Below, one piece after another: positions 58,001 to 64,000 of a stretch of DNA of 64,000 nt. This DNA is from Polynucleobacter sp. MWH-P3-07-1 (lineage in GTDB: Bacteria; Pseudomonadota; Gammaproteobacteria; Burkholderiales; Burkholderiaceae). Within the stretch, counting starts at the first letter, position 1; each line of letters begins with the position of its first letter. A model generated the notes under the pieces. The model saw only the letters and a list, made by a program, of their open reading frames with translations. It was not told the origin of the DNA and did not search any database. A program made the position numbers and the translations under genes. The stretch covers positions 62,001 through 126,000 of the forward strand of contig NZ_CP061296.1 of NCBI RefSeq assembly GCF_018687555.1, written 5' to 3'.

Positions 58001-58032
58001 AAAGCCCGCTGTAGAAATACGGCGGGCTTTTT
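58001..58032 (+). terminator. Phasin terminator with GAAA tetraloop
   Basis: AAAGCCCGC (58001-58009) pairs with GCGGGCTTT (58022-58030); TGTA/TACG extends the stem with one wobble to a GAAA tetraloop (58014-58017). A T run ends at 58032. It lies between phaP and the converging rmuC. Confidence 0.92.
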
Positions 58033-58038
58033 ATTTGC

Positions 58039-59280
58039 TTATTCAGCGTCGTCAGCGGATTCAAGCAGAGGCGAAGCAAGATTTTTGCTAGGCTTTACAC
58101 CCAGTTCACGCACCTTTTCAGCGGAGCGGATTAAATTCCCTTTGCCAGACTTCAGCTTATTGAAGGCATCGTGATAGCTTGTTTGTGCTTGGTCCAAACG
58201 TTGACCGAGTTTTTCAAGATCATCTACAAAGTTCACAAACTTATCGTATAGATTGCCACATTGCTTAGCGATCTCCAGGGCGTTACGATTCTGATGATCT
58301 TGCCTCCACAGATGGGCAACAGTTCTCAGTGTGGCCATGAGCGTGCTTGGGCAGACCAGCACAATATTCTTAGCAAGCGCCTCTTGGTAGAGGTTTGGTG
58401 CTGTCTTCAGGGCCAATAAGAAAGCAGGTTCGACGGGTACAAACATCAGCACAAAATCGACAGAACCAATGCCATACAGGGAGCTATAGTTCTTTGCAGA
58501 AAGTCCCTGAATATGTTGACGCAAGGACTGAATATGGGCTGCAAGTTCTTGCTCGGCCACAATCGGATCGGTACTTTCAGCATGGCGGGCATAGGCGGTA
58601 ATTGATACTTTGCTATCTACAACGAGGCTTCGACCTTCGGGAAGTTTTACGACGACGTCAGGTTGTAAGCGTGAGCCATCAGTGAGAGTATGGCTATCCT
58701 GCACTAGATACTCTTCCCCTTTGCGAAGGCCAGAAGATTCTAGGATGGACTCTAGAACGAGTTCGCCCCAGTTGCCTTGAGCCTTAGAGTCTCCCTTAAG
58801 GGCTTGCGTTAGAGAACGGGTTTCATCTGACATCTTGAGGTTCAGGTTAGCAAGACGTTCAATCTCGCTCTTTAAGGCAAAGCGTTCGCGCGCTTCATTG
58901 CCATAGGAAGTATTTACCTGCTCTTTGAATTCAGTCAACTTTGTTTGCAGTGGTTTGAGCAGGGCGTCTAAGCTAGCAGCGTTCTGTTCGGTGAAGCGCT
59001 TTGATTTATCTTCAAGAATCTCATTAGCTAAATTCTTGAACTGACTAGTTAAAGCTTCTTTAGCTTCATTGAGTGACTCAATGCGGCCAAGGCCTTGCTT
59101 GCGCTCTGAATCGAGCTCAGCCTCAAGTCGAATCGCTCTTTGAATCGCTTGATCCCGCTCTTGCTGCACACCGGTAAATTGTTGGAGTGCGCTGCGAAGA
59201 TTGGCAATGTAGACGAGCAGGCCTACCAAAACCCCAAAGGCTAGGCCTAATAGCAGAAGGGTGTCGAGGCTGAAGTTCAA
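58039..59280 (-). CDS. rmuC: DNA recombination protein RmuC
   Basis: RmuC is a membrane-linked, nuclease-fold protein that limits inversions at short inverted repeats in E. coli. The 413-residue protein has an N-terminal membrane segment (about 5-25), a long coiled coil (about 35-160) and the RmuC domain with GNWGELVLESILESSGLRKG, QPDVVVKLPEGRSLVVDSKV and LVCPSTLMATLRTVAHLWRQ. The start is TTG 59280, directly after the grxD stop; no early ATG exists. Confidence 0.94.
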   Translation of the reverse strand: MNFSLDTLLLLGLAFGVLVGLLVYIANLRSALQQFTGVQQERDQAIQRAIRLEAELDSERKQGLGRIESLNEAKEALTSQFKNLANEILEDKSKRFTEQNAASLDALLKPLQTKLTEFKEQVNTSYGNEARERFALKSEIERLANLNLKMSDETRSLTQALKGDSKAQGNWGELVLESILESSGLRKGEEYLVQDSHTLTDGSRLQPDVVVKLPEGRSLVVDSKVSITAYARHAESTDPIVAEQELAAHIQSLRQHIQGLSAKNYSSLYGIGSVDFVLMFVPVEPAFLLALKTAPNLYQEALAKNIVLVCPSTLMATLRTVAHLWRQDHQNRNALEIAKQCGNLYDKFVNFVDDLEKLGQRLDQAQTSYHDAFNKLKSGKGNLIRSAEKVRELGVKPSKNLASPLLESADDAE

Positions 59281-59589
59281 TTAGGCTTTAACGAGTTTCT
59301 GAAGTTCGCCGCTCTGAAACATTTCTGTCAGGATGTCTGAACCACCAATAAATTCACCGTTGATGTAGAGCTGGGGAATGGTTGGCCAATTGGCATATTG
59401 CTTAATTCCTTGACGAATATTTTCATCATCAAATACGTTCACGGTATGGAGATTCTCAACTCCGGCTGCCTTTAAAATATTGATGGCGTTTCCTGAGAAA
59501 CCACACTGTGGAAACTGAGCAGTGCCCTTCATAAAAAGGACAACTGGGTGAGAGGTAACAATTTCTTTAATCTTTGCTTGGGTGTCCAT
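59281..59589 (-). CDS. grxD: Monothiol CGFS glutaredoxin (Grx4/GrxD)
   Basis: The 102-residue protein has the single-cysteine active site PQCGFSGN (Cys29) and the family sequences VVLFMKGTAQFPQCGFSG and WPTIPQLYINGEFIGGSD. CGFS glutaredoxins bind and transfer [2Fe-2S] clusters, often with BolA partners such as the gene at 33479. It lies 83 bases after prmC and immediately before rmuC on the same strand. Confidence 0.97.
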   Translation of the reverse strand: MDTQAKIKEIVTSHPVVLFMKGTAQFPQCGFSGNAINILKAAGVENLHTVNVFDDENIRQGIKQYANWPTIPQLYINGEFIGGSDILTEMFQSGELQKLVKA

Positions 59590-59672
59590 GATGGTCTTTC
59601 TTGAATCTATTGGGATGGGTTGATTTTAAAGCTTTATCGAAAAAGGGCGCCAAAGCCGTTTAAGTAAAAACC

Positions 59673-60515
59673 TTATTTTCTGGCAGTGCAGACCCTGGGA
59701 TTGCCAGCTAAATCGACATGGTTCTGAATACTCCTCAATCCAGCTTCAGCCATGATCTCCATTACGGCAGCACTCTGATCAAAGCCATGTTCAACTGCAA
59801 GCAGCCCTTCAGGCCTAAGATGAGCGGGGGCGCCAAAAATAATGGCCTTTAAGCAGCTTAAGCCGTCAAAGTGATCGCTTAGGGCGGACTGAGGCTCAAA
59901 GCGTAAATCTCCTTGTTCTAGATGAATATCCCCTTTGGCGATATATGGGGGATTACTGACGATGACATCAAAGGACTCATTTCCTGCAAGCGCTTGATAC
60001 CAGGACCCTGACTTGAAATCGACCTTTTTATTTAAATTGAGGTGGTGAGCATTTTTCTGAGCAATCTCTAAGGCTTCTAAAGATTGGTCTGTCGCAGTGA
60101 GCACTGCATTATTGGCTGAGAAGGCAATTGCTAAAGCAATCGCACCCGAACCCGTACCCAGATCCAGGACTTTTACAAAGTCCTGCGTTTTTTTGATTTC
60201 ATCTAATGCTAAATCAACCAATAGCTCAGTTTCTGGCCTTGGAATCAAGACGCCTGAAGAAACCATAAGCTCAATATCATGAAAGCCTTTTTTGCCTACC
60301 AGGTAGGCAATCGGCTCCCCAGCAAACCGCTTACTCTCTAATGCATTCCAGTCTGCCAGTGCTGAGGGGTTCAGTACCAAGTCATCTTGAGAAAATAGCG
60401 CGCTACGGGGAAGTTGGTAATGTTTATCTAGAACATGCGCCAGGAGAATGCGGGCTTCATTGGGAGCGAGTTGACTTGCGCCTAATAAAGCGCGAATCGA
60501 GTGATCAGCGCTCAT
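59673..60515 (-). CDS. prmC: Peptide chain release factor N5-glutamine methyltransferase
   Basis: PrmC (HemK) methylates the GGQ glutamine of release factors. The 280-residue enzyme has the SAM motif VLDLGTGSGAIALAIA and the catalytic NPPY in DVIVSNPPYIAKGDI. It ends in NPRVCTARK. It follows prfA by 6 bases, so enzyme and substrate are in one transcript, the standard arrangement. Confidence 0.97.
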   Translation of the reverse strand: MSADHSIRALLGASQLAPNEARILLAHVLDKHYQLPRSALFSQDDLVLNPSALADWNALESKRFAGEPIAYLVGKKGFHDIELMVSSGVLIPRPETELLVDLALDEIKKTQDFVKVLDLGTGSGAIALAIAFSANNAVLTATDQSLEALEIAQKNAHHLNLNKKVDFKSGSWYQALAGNESFDVIVSNPPYIAKGDIHLEQGDLRFEPQSALSDHFDGLSCLKAIIFGAPAHLRPEGLLAVEHGFDQSAAVMEIMAEAGLRSIQNHVDLAGNPRVCTARK

Positions 60516-60521
60516 AAAAAA

Positions 60522-61601
60522 TTAGTTATCACCTAAAGCAGCGAGAAGCTCGGCTTGATGCTCGGATGCTAATGCGTTGCAAAGATCATCGATATCACCG
60601 TCCATCATGGCATCGATTTTATAGAGCGTGAGATTGATGCGGTGGTCGGTAATCCGACCTTGCGGGAAGTTGTAGGTCCGAATACGATCACTACGATCGC
60701 CCGAGCCAATCAGAGATTTGCGGGTTTGTGCTTCGAGCTGATGCTTCTCGCGCTGCCGCGCATCCATAATGCGCGATACCAAGACCTTCATAGCCTGCTC
60801 TCTATTGCGATGCTGACTGCGATCATCCTGGCATTCAACTACTGTCCCGGTTGGTAAGTGGGTAATCCGGACTGCTGAGTCAGTCTTATTAATATGTTGA
60901 CCGCCTGCACCAGATGCTCTGAAAGTATCAATCCGCAGTTCAGCAGGATTGATTTTGACGGCTTCCAATTCATCTGCCTCTGGCATCACCGCTACAGTGC
61001 AGGCTGAAGTATGTATTCGTCCCTGCGTTTCAGTTTGCGGAACTCGCTGAACGCGATGACCGCCGGATTCAAACTTCAGTCTTGAGTAGACTGACTGTCC
61101 AACCAGGCGGAGCACGACTTCTTTATAGCCACCCAAGTCTGACTCAGCTGAACTGACTACTTCGACTTTCCAGCCCTGTCTTTCGGCGAAGCGTGTGTAC
61201 ATTCTGAGTAGGTCTCCTGCAAAGAGGGCGCTTTCGTCACCACCAGTACCTGCTCTAATTTCTAAGAAGACATTACGCTCGTCATTTTCATCTTTGGGAA
61301 GTAAGAGTTTTTGTAAAACCGCTTCCAGCTCTGCCATCGTGGCCAAAGCTCTTTTTTGCTCTTCATCCGCAAAGTCTTTCATCTCCGGATCTTTGCGCAT
61401 TTCTTCAGCCGCCTCAGAATCCGCTTCAGCTTGTTTATATAGACCAAATTGCTCAACGACAGTGGCAATATCTGCATGCTCACGAGTGAGTTTGCGATAG
61501 ATGTCCATGTCTTTTGTGGACTCTTCAGTGGTTAAGAGGGAATTGAGTTCAGCTAAGCGTGTATCGAGATGGTCTAGCTTAGCCCGCATGCTGGGCTTCA
61601 T
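60522..61601 (-). CDS. prfA: Peptide chain release factor 1
   Basis: RF1 terminates translation at UAA and UAG. The 359-residue protein has the codon-recognition PxT motif in [18 protein letters not shown] and the catalytic GGQ in [17 protein letters not shown]. Length is typical (about 360). ATG 61601 abuts the hemA stop (61602). The hemA-prfA-prmC order is widespread in Proteobacteria. Confidence 0.98.
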   Translation of the reverse strand: MKPSMRAKLDHLDTRLAELNSLLTTEESTKDMDIYRKLTREHADIATVVEQFGLYKQAEADSEAAEEMRKDPEMKDFADEEQKRALATMAELEAVLQKLLLPKDENDERNVFLEIRAGTGGDESALFAGDLLRMYTRFAERQGWKVEVVSSAESDLGGYKEVVLRLVGQSVYSRLKFESGGHRVQRVPQTETQGRIHTSACTVAVMPEADELEAVKINPAELRIDTFRASGAGGQHINKTDSAVRITHLPTGTVVECQDDRSQHRNREQAMKVLVSRIMDARQREKHQLEAQTRKSLIGSGDRSDRIRTYNFPQGRITDHRINLTLYKIDAMMDGDIDDLCNALASEHQAELLAALGDN

Positions 61602-62918
61602 TTAATGATCTTCTGGCTTAGTCTGTGAGGCAAATAATTTAGGAAGGAGCTTAATCAGGGCGTCACGCTCAGCACCATTGGAATGTTGTAAAGCATGAAG
61701 AGAGCCATGTAAAAACTTATTGGTAAGCCCTTGCGCCATGGCTTGCAGGACTTCCTGAGGATCATCACCGCGCATGAGGCGCTTCATCGCGCGCTCTAAT
61801 TCCAGTTGACGCAGTTGCTCACCCTGTTGCTGAATATCTTGAATCAACGGGACAGCATTGCGACCTTGCATCCAATGCATAAAGTTGCCCACACGATCTT
61901 CAATAATCGCTTCTGCCTGACTTACTGCTGCTTGACGCAAAGAGGCGCCCGTCTGAATCATGACGCCTAAGTCATCAACGGTATAAAGATACACATCATT
62001 CAGGCGAGCAATTTCAGGTTCAAAATCTCGTGGTACTGCTAAGTCAATCATGACCATTGGCTTATGACGGCGATGCTTTAGGGCGCTCTCTACAAGACCC
62101 AATCCAATAATCGGTAAGGAGGAGGCGGTGCTTGAGACGACAATATCAAATTCGTGGAGGTGATGGGATAGCTCAGAAAGCTTAAAAGATTCTGCTTCAA
62201 TATCTTGATTGGCAATCGAGTCAGCCAGTTCTTGGCCACGCTCGATCGTCCGATTTGCAATCGCAACACTTTTCGGATGATGTGCAACAAAGTGCGTGGC
62301 ACATAAATTAATCATTTCTCCTGCGCCAATAAACAATACTCTTTGGTCCTGAATGCTCTCAAAGATCCGCTCAGATAATCGGACTGCGGCTGCTGCCATA
62401 GAAATCGAGTGTGCACCAATTTCAGTAGTGCCACGGACTTCTTTAGCGACTGCAAAGGTTTTCTGAAAGAGTTGATTCAGATAGGTGCCTAATACGCCAG
62501 CATCATTTGCGGTACGAACGGCATCCTTCATTTGCCCAAGGATTTGGGTTTCACCAATCACCATGGAGTCGAGTCCACAGGCTACTCTAAAAGCGTGTCT
62601 GACTGCTTCAGATTGTGGCAATGAATAAATATGGGGTTGCAAGCTACTGGGGGCTAGGCCTTGGGTTTTCGCTAACCAGTCAAAAGTGGCCTCATGTAAG
62701 ACGTTGGCAGCATCAGAATCATTAGCGGCACAATAGACTTCAGTGCGATTGCAGGTTGACAGAATGGTTGCTTCTGGCAGCCCGGCCTGATTCGCGCCAA
62801 CGAGATGTTGGCGAAGGTTGTGCAACGCTTCTTGAAGAAATTCAGGGTCAAAGGCAACTTTTTCCCGAATGGCGACCGGCGCTGTGTGATGATTGATGCC
62901 GAGTGTCAACAACTTCAT
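61602..62918 (-). CDS. hemA: Glutamyl-tRNA reductase
   Basis: HemA reduces glutamyl-tRNA to glutamate-1-semialdehyde, starting C5-pathway tetrapyrrole synthesis. From ATG 62918 ([20 protein letters not shown]) it is 438 residues, with the nucleophilic Cys in [15 protein letters not shown], the GETQILGQ motif in [15 protein letters not shown], and the NADPH domain [15 protein letters not shown]. The upstream in-frame extension was not used because it lacks homology. The start region abuts a divergent small membrane gene. Confidence 0.97.
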   Translation of the reverse strand: MKLLTLGINHHTAPVAIREKVAFDPEFLQEALHNLRQHLVGANQAGLPEATILSTCNRTEVYCAANDSDAANVLHEATFDWLAKTQGLAPSSLQPHIYSLPQSEAVRHAFRVACGLDSMVIGETQILGQMKDAVRTANDAGVLGTYLNQLFQKTFAVAKEVRGTTEIGAHSISMAAAAVRLSERIFESIQDQRVLFIGAGEMINLCATHFVAHHPKSVAIANRTIERGQELADSIANQDIEAESFKLSELSHHLHEFDIVVSSTASSLPIIGLGLVESALKHRRHKPMVMIDLAVPRDFEPEIARLNDVYLYTVDDLGVMIQTGASLRQAAVSQAEAIIEDRVGNFMHWMQGRNAVPLIQDIQQQGEQLRQLELERAMKRLMRGDDPQEVLQAMAQGLTNKFLHGSLHALQHSNGAERDALIKLLPKLFASQTKPEDH

Positions 62919-62919
62919 A

Positions 62920-63219
62920 ATGGTAATTATAGATTTGAAGACGCTAATCATGGGGGTTGCAATGGGGTTTTTGGCTTTTCTGCTAATCGGGGGTGGTTCT
63001 AGCCTAGCTAGTTGGATTTTCTATCCCCGGCGATCCTTGCGTCCAACCCCAATTTATCGCCTGCTTGGCGGTGTTTTGCTGGGCTTTCTAGCTGCCCTTG
63101 GAAGCTCCTATATCGGTCAAATTGGACAGTTTTTTCAATCTGGCCAGATGCTTGAGTGGTTTAGTGCCATTGTTGCTTCTGGTATCTCAGGGGCAGTCTG
63201 GGCTGCCTTATTCAAATAA
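62920..63219 (+). CDS. Small membrane protein resembling the GlsB/YeaQ/YmgE family
   Basis: From ATG 62920 this gives 99 residues with about three membrane helices and glycine-rich pairs ([53 protein letters not shown]). The pattern resembles transglycosylase-associated small membrane proteins such as E. coli YeaQ, whose function is poorly known. An alternative start at ATG 62950 would give 89 residues; neither has a clear ribosome binding site. It is divergent from hemA and its 3' end overlaps ung by 12 bases. Confidence 0.6.
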   Translation: MVIIDLKTLIMGVAMGFLAFLLIGGGSSLASWIFYPRRSLRPTPIYRLLGGVLLGFLAALGSSYIGQIGQFFQSGQMLEWFSAIVASGISGAVWAALFK

Positions 63220-63975
63220 ACCTTCCTGCGTGCCAGCTGGTTTCTGATCCTCCCTAACCCAAACAATCGAAGATTGCTGATGGCTATCGAGCCATTGATT
63301 GGCTTTTGTGAAATGCCCACAGCTTGCCTGCCCACCGGGTTTTAAAAAGGGGCGATCGGTTTTATATACCCCAAGTCCAGAAGGGTGAGAAGCACACAAG
63401 ATCAATTGATCTCTGCCTGGTTCAATCAGGCTCAATTTCGATTGCGCATGACCACCCCAAAGCATCCAAACTAGACCAGTCCGCTGGTTAGCTAAAGAGC
63501 GAATCAAGGCATTTACCAGCGAGCCCCATCCTAAATTAGTATGGCTGCCGGCTTCGCCCAATTTCACACTGAGTGCGGTATTGAGTAGGAGAACGCCTTG
63601 AGTGGCCCAATCTTGTAAATTCCCGTGCGGTAAATTCCCGAAGCCCTCAAGAGCCAGTGCTTTACGAATATTGCGAAGCGAGCTTGGAAACTCTCTGGAG
63701 TTTGTAGGAATATCTGCCGGGATTGAAAAAGCAAGGCCTTGGGCTAAACCAGGAGAGTGATAGGGATCCTGCCCCAAGATAATGACTTTGACTTGATCGA
63801 CTGGCGTCAAACGCAATGCACTAAAAAAATTTTTGGGCTCAGGTCGGATCAATTCTGGATGAGCTTTAAGTTCTGATTGCAGACCGGTTTGTAAGTCAAA
63901 CCATTCTGGCGAACTGAAATAATCCCCAAGCAATGCCCGCCAATCCTGCGGAATATCTTCTGGTGAAATCAGCAT
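63208..63975 (-). CDS. ung: Uracil-DNA glycosylase, family 1
   Basis: Ung removes uracil from DNA to start base excision repair. The 255-residue protein has the catalytic Asp in VIILGQDPYHSPGLAQGLAF, the uracil-binding LLNTALSV region and the DNA-intercalation loop, here HPSGLGVYKTDRPFLKPG rather than the usual HPSPLSA, and about nine residues longer before GHF. The C-terminal extension is about 25 residues longer than in E. coli Ung. ATG 63975 has only 25 bases upstream within the window. Confidence 0.93.
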   Translation of the reverse strand: MLISPEDIPQDWRALLGDYFSSPEWFDLQTGLQSELKAHPELIRPEPKNFFSALRLTPVDQVKVIILGQDPYHSPGLAQGLAFSIPADIPTNSREFPSSLRNIRKALALEGFGNLPHGNLQDWATQGVLLLNTALSVKLGEAGSHTNLGWGSLVNALIRSLANQRTGLVWMLWGGHAQSKLSLIEPGRDQLILCASHPSGLGVYKTDRPFLKPGGQASCGHFTKANQWLDSHQQSSIVWVREDQKPAGTQEGLFE

Positions 63976-64000
63976 CAGACTCGATTACACGGTTGAAAGT

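Overview
The window looks like a core-chromosome segment of a free-living betaproteobacterium of the Burkholderiaceae. The best guess is Polynucleobacter or a close relative. Reasons: the betaproteobacterial gene order (S10-spc-alpha ribosomal operon, mlaFEDACB beside murA and his, hisIE-HIT-tatABC, petABC-sspAB), a Burkholderiaceae-type major porin, a phasin, moderate G+C with A/T-ending codons, and very tight packing with many genes touching or overlapping. The genus is inferred from memory of family features; no search was run.

Layout. 1-8530: the end of the spc and alpha ribosomal operons (rplN fragment to rplQ, with secY, infA, rpmJ, rpoA), closed by a hairpin terminator. 8600-14616: cutA-dsbD, converging hemB and engB, a diheme cytochrome c4, and lysA-lptM. 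14664-21616: cyaY; then on the minus strand a small membrane protein, a very short PilQ-like secretin, aroK and aroB; then divergent mrcA and a RAYT-type transposase followed by an inverted repeat. 21773-28020: gltB-gltD (glutamate synthase). 28029-34991: the Mla lipid-transport operon in order F-E-D-A-C-B, a two-gene ABC exporter, a BolA-family gene and murA. 35012-41844: histidine biosynthesis hisGD-(hisC inverted)-hisBHAFIE. 41850-43727: a HIT protein and tatABC. 43724-45190: a Sel1-repeat protein. 45398-50105: a general porin and a glutamate/aspartate-type ABC importer. 50106-55771: a DegS-like protease, mscL, cytochrome bc1 (petABC) and sspAB. 55789-55864: tRNA-Thr(UGU). 55882-57967: a slightly AT-rich MFS transporter and a phasin. 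58039-63975 (mostly minus strand): rmuC, grxD, prmC, prfA, hemA, a small membrane protein and ung.

Functional links. TatABC can export the Rieske protein encoded further along, which carries a twin-arginine-like N-terminus. Cytochrome c4 and bc1 belong to one respiratory chain. The glutamate importer and GltBD both feed glutamate metabolism. hemA and hemB supply early tetrapyrrole steps, and prfA with prmC form a release-factor and modification pair. PilQ-like, mrcA, murA and Mla proteins all concern the cell envelope.

Most of the window is conserved housekeeping DNA, and I found no CRISPR array, prophage or obvious defence island. The most unusual features are the two-gene mini-secretin unit with no pilMNO beside it (16662-18448), hisC reversed inside the his cluster, the RAYT with its 3' inverted repeat, a palindrome lodged in the gltBD promoter spacer, a consensus -10 box only a few bases from the mrcA start codon, and a uracil-DNA glycosylase with an altered, lengthened HPS loop.
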